The notes under the pieces are model-generated. The model had not been told where the DNA came from, did no database searches, and saw only the letters and a list, made by a program, of their open reading frames with translations. From Brevibacterium epidermidis NBRC 14811 (lineage in GTDB: Bacteria; Actinomycetota; Actinomycetes; Actinomycetales; Brevibacteriaceae), in contig NZ_BCSJ01000009.1 of the NCBI RefSeq assembly GCF_001570805.1, positions 100,886-164,885 on the forward strand: a stretch of DNA of 64,000 nucleotides, written 5' to 3'. Shown here piece by piece: positions 33,494 to 42,284 of the stretch. Within the stretch, counting starts at the first letter, position 1. Every line of letters begins with the position of its first letter. A program made the position numbers and the translations under genes.

Positions 33494-34711
33494 GTGCCGC
33501 AGAATGCCGATCGTCGATTCAGAGACGACCATCGGACTCGATGGTACGGGTTTGCCTCGATGCATCTCAGTCAGGCAGCCAGAGACGCGCTCGATAAGCT
33601 GCGTGCAGTACTTGCAAAGGAAGTGGGGCCAATTATGCCCCGGGCCTGGGAGTCGGCAACGATGCCGCCCTCAGTGCGCGAGACCTTGGCGTCACTTGAC
33701 CTCATGCGGCCCGAAGGCGTAGCCGAAGTGGAAGCCGACTCGACCATGTTCTCGGGCTTCCGCAACTATGTTCTCGCACGCACGGATGCGTCGGTGGCGA
33801 CGATGCACAACGGCCAGTCCGGACTCTTCCGGGCGACCGTCCGACACGGCGGCGCGCCCGAACAGGTCGCAGTCCTCGACCCGAAGGTGCGATCCTTCGC
33901 CCTCGCGGGAGCCTTCGCGCTGACCGAGCCTGACCATGGGTCTGACATCGCCGGAGGCCTCGCCACCACGGCGCGATTCGACGAGGCAGCCGGCGACGGC
34001 GAAGGGCGCTGGATCATCGACGGCGCTAAGAGATGGATCGGAGGCGCGTCGACGGCTGACATTATCGCGGTCTTCGCTCGCGACGTTGCAGACTCCCAGG
34101 TCAAGGTCTTCCTGGTTCCGAGTGAGAGCAGCGGCCTGAGCATGGACACCATGGTTGGAAAAGCCGCCCTACGTCCGATGCAGAACTCTGTGATCAGGTT
34201 CGAGGAAGTCGCAGTCCCCGAATCGGCCCGATTGCGCGAGATGAACTCCTGGCGTGACGTCAATCGGATCCTGCGCGTGATGCGATCCGACGTAGCATGG
34301 ATCGCCACCGGCCTGCAGGCGGGAGCCCTTGACGCGGCCCTGGCGTATGTGAGGAAGCGTGAGCAGTTCGGCCGGTCGATCGGCAGCTGCCAACTTGTCC
34401 AGGAGAAGCTTGCGCGGATCTTGGGTAATCTCACTGCATCGTTGGGCATGGTCGTCCAGCTGTCGGCACAGCAGGACGCCGGAAACTACGTCGATGCGAA
34501 TTCTGCCTTGGCAAAGATGCAGACTGCCCGCATGGCGCGTGAATCAGTGTCGCTGGCTCGTGAGGTCCACGGCGGCAACGGAATTCTGCTCGAGAACGAC
34601 GCGGCGCGTTTCTTCGCCGACGCCGAGGCCGTCTACTCCTATGAGGGCACACATGAAGTCACTGCGCTCATCGTCGGCCCGGCATTGACTGGAGAATCCG
34701 CATTCGTCTGA
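33494..34711 (+). CDS. Acyl-CoA dehydrogenase, glutaryl-CoA-dehydrogenase-like
   Basis: A 405-residue acyl-CoA dehydrogenase of standard length. The segment AFALTEPDHGSDIAGGLATT contacts FAD and substrate, and the catalytic base is Glu384 in YSYEGTHE, placed as in glutaryl-CoA dehydrogenases. The arginine that helps decarboxylation cannot be confirmed by eye. The start is GTG at 33494 with a strong GGAAGGGAA site. The promoter carries a 44-bp element also found before the P450 fusion, so it may serve side-chain oxidation of the same aromatic compounds. It is convergent with the AAHS permease. Confidence 0.82.
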   Translation: MPQNADRRFRDDHRTRWYGFASMHLSQAARDALDKLRAVLAKEVGPIMPRAWESATMPPSVRETLASLDLMRPEGVAEVEADSTMFSGFRNYVLARTDASVATMHNGQSGLFRATVRHGGAPEQVAVLDPKVRSFALAGAFALTEPDHGSDIAGGLATTARFDEAAGDGEGRWIIDGAKRWIGGASTADIIAVFARDVADSQVKVFLVPSESSGLSMDTMVGKAALRPMQNSVIRFEEVAVPESARLREMNSWRDVNRILRVMRSDVAWIATGLQAGALDAALAYVRKREQFGRSIGSCQLVQEKLARILGNLTASLGMVVQLSAQQDAGNYVDANSALAKMQTARMARESVSLAREVHGGNGILLENDAARFFADAEAVYSYEGTHEVTALIVGPALTGESAFV

Positions 34712-34763
34712 GTCGCCGACGAGTTCGCCCCTCAGCACCCGGGTGCCGATGAAGAGGGCCTGC

Positions 34764-36113
34764 TTATAGGGCAGGGCTGGTCACAGGCTCCGGCTTTCGG
34801 TTCGCTTCGACATCGATGCCGCGCATGCCGAGCAGTGCGAGCGCTGCCAGGAGTAGGATGACGCCGACGAGCACGTAGATCGCCTGCGGGCTCCAGCCCC
34901 CGTCGAGCAGGGCACCGGTGGCTGTCGGGGCGATGATGGCGCCGAAGCGTCCGATGCCGATTCCCCAGCCTGACCCTGTCGATCGCATCGACGCTGAGTA
35001 GGACTGTGGCGTGAGGACATAGAGACCGGCGATGCAGCCGTTGGTGAACATTCCGACCAGCACTCCGAAGATGATGACGATCGCCAGCCACTGAGCGGTG
35101 AAGACGAAGACTGCCATGAATATCGCGGCCAGGACAGAGAAGCTCATCAGGACGGAACGGGTCGACCAGCGCGAGGTGAAGAGTCCGAATGTCACAGAGC
35201 CGATGGCCCCGCCCACCGTCAGGCCCACAGTGACGACCATCGACAGTGACTCGCTGAGTCCTGTCTCATTCATCAGGCGCGGAGTCCACGAGTTGACGAA
35301 GTAGAACCCGAACATGACGATGAAGAAGGTAGCCCAGACGACGAGGGTGACTCGACGATTGCGGCGGTTGAGCAGTGAGCTCACGCCTTTGCCGGTGCCT
35401 GCACCGGATTCCGTGTCCGATTCTGCTGCAGAGAGGTCGACCGGTTCATTGTGTCCGAGCTTCGCGGCGATGGCGTCGAGGCGCTTCTGAGCGTTGGTCG
35501 GCTTCCGGTTGTAGAGGTACGAAGCGGACTCTGGAATCAACCAAATGACAAGGAACAAGGACATTACGGTCAGACTGCCGCCGAAGACGAAGACTGACCG
35601 CCATCCGAATGCTCCGATGAGGCTGATCATCACGCTGCCGCCGACGGCAGCGCCGATTCCATAACCGGCGGCGTAGATGCTGATGGCCAGTCCGCGACGG
35701 CGGCGTGATGCGTATTCGGCCGAGATGACATTGGTGCTGACCAGGATGCCGCCGATTCCCAATCCTGTGACGACGCGCCAGAGGCCGAGTTCGGCAGCCG
35801 ATGTCGAGGTTGCGGTGAAGAACAGCCCGACGGCATTGACGCTGAGCGCAATCATCATCATGTTCTTACGTCCGATCCGATCGGCTACCGGCCCGAGAAC
35901 CAGTGCGCCGACCGCCATGCCGAGGAGCGCCGCGCTCATGACAAGTCCCAACGTGGTCCCTGACAGGCTGAACTCATCGCTGACCTCATTCGATGTGAAT
36001 GAGATAGCCAGGACGTCGTACCCGTCTAGTGCATTGAGGAAAGTGCAGATGCCGACGATCAGCCATTGATAGGACGACATATGGGAAGTGTTGATTCGTT
36101 CTCGTAGATCCAC
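34764..36113 (-). CDS. MFS aromatic acid:H+ symporter (AAHS family)
   Basis: A 449-residue, 12-helix carrier. The first helix has the AAHS signature FLNALDGYDVLAISF, with the DGxD acidic pair required in PcaK and BenK, and the loop GPVADRIGRKNMM follows helix 2. Family members import benzoate, 4-hydroxybenzoate, vanillate and similar acids. The GTG start at 36113 is preceded by GGAG with six-base spacing; the in-frame ATG at 36161 lies inside an operator and is rejected. It is divergent from the metF-purU-ligM genes, with three operator copies between, so it most likely imports the methoxylated acid used by LigM. Confidence 0.85.
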   Translation of the reverse strand: MDLRERINTSHMSSYQWLIVGICTFLNALDGYDVLAISFTSNEVSDEFSLSGTTLGLVMSAALLGMAVGALVLGPVADRIGRKNMMMIALSVNAVGLFFTATSTSAAELGLWRVVTGLGIGGILVSTNVISAEYASRRRRGLAISIYAAGYGIGAAVGGSVMISLIGAFGWRSVFVFGGSLTVMSLFLVIWLIPESASYLYNRKPTNAQKRLDAIAAKLGHNEPVDLSAAESDTESGAGTGKGVSSLLNRRNRRVTLVVWATFFIVMFGFYFVNSWTPRLMNETGLSESLSMVVTVGLTVGGAIGSVTFGLFTSRWSTRSVLMSFSVLAAIFMAVFVFTAQWLAIVIIFGVLVGMFTNGCIAGLYVLTPQSYSASMRSTGSGWGIGIGRFGAIIAPTATGALLDGGWSPQAIYVLVGVILLLAALALLGMRGIDVEANRKPEPVTSPAL

Positions 36114-36160
36114 GCATTTCTCCGATTCAGATGTGTCGGCCGGGCCGCCTCGCTGCGGCA

Positions 36161-36178
36161 TACCTATACCGATAGGTA
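36161..36178. promoter_or_regulatory. Operator copy 1: TACCTAT-ACCG-ATAGGTA
   Basis: A perfect inverted repeat with 7-bp arms and a 4-nt spacer, 48 bases upstream of the AAHS permease start. Two further copies with the same spacer occur at 36314 and 36334. The likely binder is the PadR protein encoded at 39750. Confidence 0.7.
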
Positions 36179-36313
36179 AATGGTGATGTGCTGCACATTA
36201 TCAGCGTCCTGTTGTGCAGGCAATGCCATCCCTTCGCCTGAATGCGACGGCGAGCGGCGACGACGGGCCTCCATTTGTGTGTGAACCAAGCGAGAATCGT
36301 TTGCCCGGTAATT

Positions 36314-36350
36314 TACCTATGGACATAGGCAAGTACCTATGCATATAGTC
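36314..36350. promoter_or_regulatory. Operator copies 2 and 3: TACCTAT-N4-ATAGG
   Basis: TACCTAT-GGAC-ATAGGCA begins at 36314 and TACCTAT-GCAT-ATAGTCA at 36334, exactly 20 bp apart (about two helix turns). The right arms depart from the perfect form by one and three bases. They lie 42-79 bases before the metF-like start, as expected for repression of that promoter, with possible looping to copy 1, about 150 bp away. Confidence 0.65.
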
Positions 36351-36392
36351 ATCTGGAGAGCACAAAGCAGTGTCTACGAAAGGAATCTGACC

Positions 36393-37244
36393 GTGGCGTC
36401 ACTTACCGCAACGGGCCTACTGGACGACTTCTCACTCGAGATGACCGGAAAGGACATTCCCAATCTCAGAGAAGCAGCACATGCGATCCCGCCGGGGACG
36501 CGGATCAATGTCACCTTCCTCGGCAATGAAGACCTCCCGATGCGAGTCGAAGCGTCGAAAGCTGTAGCTGATCTGGGTTTCGTTCCGGTTCCTCACATTT
36601 CCGCCCGTCGGCTCAAGTCCGAACGGGAGCTCAGAGAATTTCTCGATGCACTGCAGCAAGTTGATGCGACGAAACACGTCTTCGTCGTCGGCGGCGATCC
36701 TGCGACGCCGGAGGGGCCGTACGAAGATTCGCTGTCGGTCATTCGCACCGGAATCCTGCACGACTACGGGGTCGCCGAAGTGGGAGTCGGCGGCTATCCC
36801 GAGGGCCATCCCGATATCAGTGACGACGATCTCTGGTATCACCTGAGTGCCAAGGTCTCTGCGTTGGCAGAGCAGAATCTGGACCAGGTCGTTCTCACCC
36901 AGTTCGCATTCGACGCGCAGCGAGTCAGTGAATGGGTCAGTGAGGTTCGCGACCGTGGCATCGAATCGGTGATCCGGATTGGCACACCAGGCCCGGCGGG
37001 TATCAAAAGACTTCTCGGCTATGCCCGACGGTTCGGTGTGGGCACGAGCGCCGGCATCGTGAAGAAATACGGATTCTCACTGACGAATCTCGTCGGCACC
37101 GCCGGGCCAGACAGATTCGTCCGAGACCTGACTGACCAGGCAGGTGAACCGGAATCACCGGAGACCCTGAAAACACATTTCTACACTTTCGGTGGATTGT
37201 TGGCCACTGCCGAGTGGACGCAGAAGTTCACTGCCCGAAAGTGA
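36393..37244 (+). CDS. Methylenetetrahydrofolate reductase-like protein (MetF family)
   Basis: A 283-residue TIM-barrel flavoprotein of the MetF family. Recognisable segments are PHISARRLKS, VVGGDPATPEGPYEDS, VGGYPEGHPD and VLTQFAFDAQRV, which line the FAD and folate sites. In sphingomonads, metF lies beside ligM and reduces or recycles the one-carbon folate made by O-demethylation; the running direction here would be 5-methyl-tetrahydrofolate to methylene-tetrahydrofolate. The GTG start at 36393 has AAGGAA eight bases before it. An upstream in-frame ATG lies within an operator and is rejected. It is first in the run with purU and ligM. Confidence 0.85.
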   Translation: MASLTATGLLDDFSLEMTGKDIPNLREAAHAIPPGTRINVTFLGNEDLPMRVEASKAVADLGFVPVPHISARRLKSERELREFLDALQQVDATKHVFVVGGDPATPEGPYEDSLSVIRTGILHDYGVAEVGVGGYPEGHPDISDDDLWYHLSAKVSALAEQNLDQVVLTQFAFDAQRVSEWVSEVRDRGIESVIRIGTPGPAGIKRLLGYARRFGVGTSAGIVKKYGFSLTNLVGTAGPDRFVRDLTDQAGEPESPETLKTHFYTFGGLLATAEWTQKFTARK

Positions 37245-37256
37245 GGTGGCGATGAA

Positions 37257-38132
37257 ATGACCGATCTCGCCGAACAGCGCAAAGACTGCGCAACCCTGAT
37301 CGTCACTGGCCCTGATCAATCGGGACTGGTGTCGACAGTCACTTCGCTCATTGCTCGGAACAGCGGCAGCATCGTCTCCCTCGACCAGTACACGACCGAT
37401 CCGGAAGGAGGAGACTTCTTTCAGCGCGTCGTCTTCCGCAAGGAGGGTCTCTCTGCCACATTTCCAGATATCCGGGCTGACATTGCGTCAACTCTCGAAC
37501 CCCTCGGAATGCGTTTCCGCCTCGAGGAGCAGAAGGTTCTCAAACGCATGGCGGTGCTCGCCTCGAAGAGTGATCACTGCCTGCTCGAACTGCTGTGGAG
37601 GCACCAGCGCGGCGAACTGCCAGTATCGATTCCCCTGGTGATCTCGAACCACACAGACGTCGCGGAAGCAGTGCGCCAGTTCGGAATCCCGTTCTTCCAC
37701 GTACCTTCACAGGGGCCAGACAAATCCGCAGCAGAAGCCCGCATCATCGAGCTGCTGGCCGGCAACGTCGATCTCGTAGTCCTCGCCCGGTACATGCAGA
37801 TCCTGTCCGAGAAATTCCTCGATGACGTCCAAGTTCCAGTGATCAACATCCACCATTCGTTTCTACCCGCCTTCATCGGTGCAGGGCCATACCGGAAAGC
37901 CAAGGAACGTGGCGTGAAGCTCATCGGAGCGACCAGCCATTACGTGACGAGGGATCTCGACGAAGGTCCGATCATCGAGCAGGACGTCACCCGAGTCGAC
38001 CACAAGATGTCCGCCGGCGACATGCAGGCGAGAGGAGCCTACGTGGAACGGGCGGTGCTCTCGAAGGCAGTCCGATTGCACGCCGAAGACCGAGTCATCC
38101 GGCATGGTAACCAAACCATCGTATTCGACTGA
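37257..38132 (+). CDS. purU: Formyltetrahydrofolate deformylase
   Basis: A 291-residue PurU: an N-terminal ACT domain (ATLIVTGPDQSGLVSTVT, residues 11-28) and a formyltransferase-like catalytic domain with NIHHSFLPAFIGAGPY and the invariant Asp in LDEGPIIEQDV. It hydrolyses 10-formyl-tetrahydrofolate to formate and free tetrahydrofolate. Here, 12 bases after the metF-like gene and before ligM, it probably regenerates the tetrahydrofolate acceptor needed by the demethylase, with formate as the end product of the methoxyl carbon, instead of its usual role in purine balance. Confidence 0.92.
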   Translation: MTDLAEQRKDCATLIVTGPDQSGLVSTVTSLIARNSGSIVSLDQYTTDPEGGDFFQRVVFRKEGLSATFPDIRADIASTLEPLGMRFRLEEQKVLKRMAVLASKSDHCLLELLWRHQRGELPVSIPLVISNHTDVAEAVRQFGIPFFHVPSQGPDKSAAEARIIELLAGNVDLVVLARYMQILSEKFLDDVQVPVINIHHSFLPAFIGAGPYRKAKERGVKLIGATSHYVTRDLDEGPIIEQDVTRVDHKMSAGDMQARGAYVERAVLSKAVRLHAEDRVIRHGNQTIVFD

Positions 38133-39671
<1,539 letters not shown>

Positions 39672-39685
39672 GAACGGTAATGTGA

Positions 39686-39715
39686 GAGGGTCCGGGCTGT
39701 GCAGCCCGGACCCTC
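39686..39715 (+). terminator. 13-bp stem-loop after ligM
   Basis: GAGGGTCCGGGCT (39686-39698) pairs perfectly with AGCCCGGACCCTC (39703-39715) around a 4-nt loop, 15 bases after the ligM stop. It separates ligM from the padR gene. Confidence 0.85.
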
Positions 39716-39749
39716 CTCGTCTTCAGACAAACAGAACAGGACCAACGAG

Positions 39750-40331
39750 ATGAGTCTACGAAGTGCCATCCTCGCGCTTCTCCGGATCGAACCGATGTCG
39801 GGCTATGACCTGGCCAAGCAGTTCTCACAGTCTGTAGGCCATGTCTGGCACGCCCCCGACTCGCAGATCTATCCGGAACTGCGCAAGATGGCCGAAGAAG
39901 GACTCATCCTTCCCGAGGAGCAGGCGCGTGGGACCGCTGGCATGCGTCGGGTCTACCACGTCACCGATGCGGGGGAATCATCGTTCATCGATTGGATGAA
40001 TTCTCCGCTGAAGTATCAGCGCACACGCGACGCCGCTCATCTGAAAGCCGCCTACCTCGAATCCGCGAACCACGAAGCGCGGATATCCTTCCTTCGCAAG
40101 CACATCGAAGTATGGAGAGGGGAGCTCGAGTACATCGAAGACGAGATAGCCAACATAGATGCGCTCGAATCACCGATGCTCAACCGTCGACTCGCCGTCA
40201 CAGCCGACACGGACCGTGAGATGACAATCACCTATAAGCGATTCGCCTACGAAGGACTCGCTGACCGTGCCCGCAGTGAGATCGCGTGGGCACAGCGCGG
40301 GCTGAAGCTGACCGAGCACCTCGAGGGGTGA
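39750..40331 (+). CDS. PadR-family transcriptional regulator
   Basis: A 193-residue PadR regulator of the longer type (PadR-s2-like): an N-terminal winged helix, SLRSAILALLRIEPMSGYDL through VYHVTDAG, and a C-terminal helical dimerisation domain with the Vir_act_alpha_C pattern. PadR proteins are repressors released by phenolic acids. The start at 39750 is set by the conserved N-terminus. The ligM terminator precedes it, but read-through is possible. It is the best candidate for binding the three TACCTAT-N4-ATAGGTA sites between the AAHS permease and metF. Confidence 0.88.
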   Translation: MSLRSAILALLRIEPMSGYDLAKQFSQSVGHVWHAPDSQIYPELRKMAEEGLILPEEQARGTAGMRRVYHVTDAGESSFIDWMNSPLKYQRTRDAAHLKAAYLESANHEARISFLRKHIEVWRGELEYIEDEIANIDALESPMLNRRLAVTADTDREMTITYKRFAYEGLADRARSEIAWAQRGLKLTEHLEG

Positions 40332-40388
40332 ATACACGCTCTTCGACCGATTGCGCCGGTCCGGGCTGACGCCAGCTCGATCATACGC

Positions 40389-41279
40389 TCACAGGCCCAG
40401 TACGCGCAGCGCATTTTCCTTCATGATCAGCGGCACTGCTTCTTCCCTGACGTCCAGCTTCTCGAAGTCGCTGATCCACCTCTCGGGAGTGATGAGAGGG
40501 AAGTCGGAGCCGAACAGAGCCTTCTCTTTGAGCATCGATCCGATGGCCCGGGTCAGCTGCGGCGGGAAGTACTTCGGCGACCATCCGGAGAGATCGATGA
40601 AGACATTGGCCTTGTGCGTGGCGATCGAGATCGATGCATCCGCCCAGGGTACGGACGGGTGCGCGAGGATCATAGTCAGCTCCGGAAAGTCCGCAGCGAC
40701 GTCGTCGAGGAGCATCGGGTCCGAGTACCTCAGCTTGATCCCGCGGCCTCCTGGCAATCCTGCGCCGATTCCGGTCTGGCCCGTATGGAAGAGCGCGACG
40801 AGTCCGTGCTCGGCGCACACCTCGTAGATCGGGTAGTAGTCGGAGTGGCTCGGGTCGAATCCCTGCAGACTGGGGTGGAACTTCATGCCCCTCACTCCGT
40901 AGTTCGTCGCAAGGTCGCGGATGCGGTCGACCGCTTCTGCAGGCTTGCGGGGATCGACGGACCCGAAGGGGATGAGGACGTCGTTGTGCTCCGCGGCTTG
41001 TCCGGCGATCATTTCTGATGAAACTGGCGGATGTCCGCCGAGCGCTGTTGTGGCGTCGACCGTGAAGATCACTGCCGCCATCTTCCGCTCACGGTAGTAG
41101 TCGGCGAGATCGGCAACGGTAGGGGTGCGGGGAACCGACGCCCGAAAGTACCCCGCCGAAGCATCGAGGAGCTCCTGGTCGAGCGAGGTGTGATGGTGGT
41201 CGTCGGCTTCGACGTGGGTGTGTACGTCGATGGCCGTGATCGTCTCGGTGTCGATGGCTGGCTGGTAGATCATCGTCAT
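40389..41279 (-). CDS. Amidohydrolase-family protein, possible beta-ketoacyl-CoA hydrolase (CouO-like role)
   Basis: A 296-residue amidohydrolase_2 protein. Metal-binding HTH is in AIDVHTHVEADDHHH (around residues 19-27), a middle His in ALFHTGQTGIG, another in MILAHPSVPW, and the final Asp in LFGSDFPL. The family includes aromatic decarboxylases (ACMSD type) and the Rhodococcus CouO enzyme that cleaves aryl-beta-ketopropionyl-CoA by retro-Claisen hydrolysis. It is the last gene of the six-gene operon with CoA ligase, hydratase and dehydrogenase, which makes the CouO-like role most likely. It starts 36 bases after the dehydrogenase stop and is convergent with padR. Confidence 0.75.
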   Translation of the reverse strand: MTMIYQPAIDTETITAIDVHTHVEADDHHHTSLDQELLDASAGYFRASVPRTPTVADLADYYRERKMAAVIFTVDATTALGGHPPVSSEMIAGQAAEHNDVLIPFGSVDPRKPAEAVDRIRDLATNYGVRGMKFHPSLQGFDPSHSDYYPIYEVCAEHGLVALFHTGQTGIGAGLPGGRGIKLRYSDPMLLDDVAADFPELTMILAHPSVPWADASISIATHKANVFIDLSGWSPKYFPPQLTRAIGSMLKEKALFGSDFPLITPERWISDFEKLDVREEAVPLIMKENALRVLGL

Positions 41280-41315
41280 AATTCCTAGTCATGGGTTGAA
41301 CAATGGATACGAAGC

Positions 41316-42284
41316 TTAGGGAAGCTCCTCGTAGCGGGATTTCAGTTCGAGCAGGCTGATGAGCATCTCGTCACGTTGTCGAGCGATGGCGGTGGAGTCC
41401 CTGCCCGCGAGTTCGTCGTCGACGCCGGCGATGAGCTTCTCCTTGAGAACCTCGTCGAGATGAACCTGCTTGAGGTCGTGCATCCACACCTCCTGCGGCG
41501 GTCCCAAATGGTCGAGGACGTGACGCATTCCGCCGGCGCCTCCCGACAGCGACTGCTGAGCCAAGGGTCCGAGGATCGCCCACCGAAGCCCGGGGCCATA
41601 TGAGATCGCAGTGTCGATGTCAGACACTGAGACCACACCCTCATTGACCAATGAGTATGCCTCCTGCCACAGCGCGGCCTGCAGGCGGTTGACCACATGG
41701 CCGGGAAGCTCTGCTCGAACCAGGATGGGCTTCTTCCCGATAGACCGGTAGATCTTCATCGCCCGATCGACGAGCTCTACGGAAGCCCCGGGGGTGGGGA
41801 CCACCTCCACCAAAGGGACGAGGTGCGCCGGGTTGAAAGGATGTCCGACAATGATGCGGCCCGGAGCCTTCGTCGCTTCAGTTGAAATCTCGCTCGGAGA
41901 GAATCCCGACGTCGACGAGGCGATGATTGCCGTCTCGGGTGCCATGGCGTCGACCTCGGCAAGCATCGCCTGCTTGACCTCGAGGCGCTCCGGACCGTTC
42001 TCCTGGACGAAGTCGGCTGCGGCAACTGCCTCGGCAAGGGTGGGCGCAAAGGCCAATCGATTGAGCTGCGAGTCATTGACTCCGGCGGTCACCTCCAGGT
42101 TGGCCTTCACCTGCTCGAGCAACCGCTTCTCCGCTCCGTCAGCCGGGTCGAAGGCAGTGACGCTGTGGCCGGCGGCGAGGAAGCCCGAGACCCAGGCGGC
42201 CCCGATGACTCCAGTGCCGATGACGGCGATTGCAAGTCTTTCACTCGCATCATTGAACGGACTCGTGTTCTTCCCAGCGCTCAT
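41316..42284 (-). CDS. 3-hydroxyacyl-CoA dehydrogenase family protein
   Basis: A 322-residue NAD-dependent dehydrogenase. The Rossmann motif is AVIGTGVIGAAW near residues 19-30; VGHPFNPAHLVPLVEVV carries the catalytic His of the family. It belongs to the single-domain-plus-helical branch shared with L-carnitine dehydrogenase and lambda-crystallin, so the physiological substrate is uncertain. In this operon it follows an enoyl-CoA hydratase and would oxidise aryl-3-hydroxypropionyl-CoA to the 3-keto form. Its start overlaps the preceding ligase gene by ATGA. Confidence 0.8.
   Translation of the reverse strand: MSAGKNTSPFNDASERLAIAVIGTGVIGAAWVSGFLAAGHSVTAFDPADGAEKRLLEQVKANLEVTAGVNDSQLNRLAFAPTLAEAVAAADFVQENGPERLEVKQAMLAEVDAMAPETAIIASSTSGFSPSEISTEATKAPGRIIVGHPFNPAHLVPLVEVVPTPGASVELVDRAMKIYRSIGKKPILVRAELPGHVVNRLQAALWQEAYSLVNEGVVSVSDIDTAISYGPGLRWAILGPLAQQSLSGGAGGMRHVLDHLGPPQEVWMHDLKQVHLDEVLKEKLIAGVDDELAGRDSTAIARQRDEMLISLLELKSRYEELP

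Noticed and set aside
36114..36161. N-terminal extension of the AAHS permease from the ATG at 36161
   Set aside because: That codon is within the perfect TACCTAT operator, and GTG at 36113 has a well placed GGAG.
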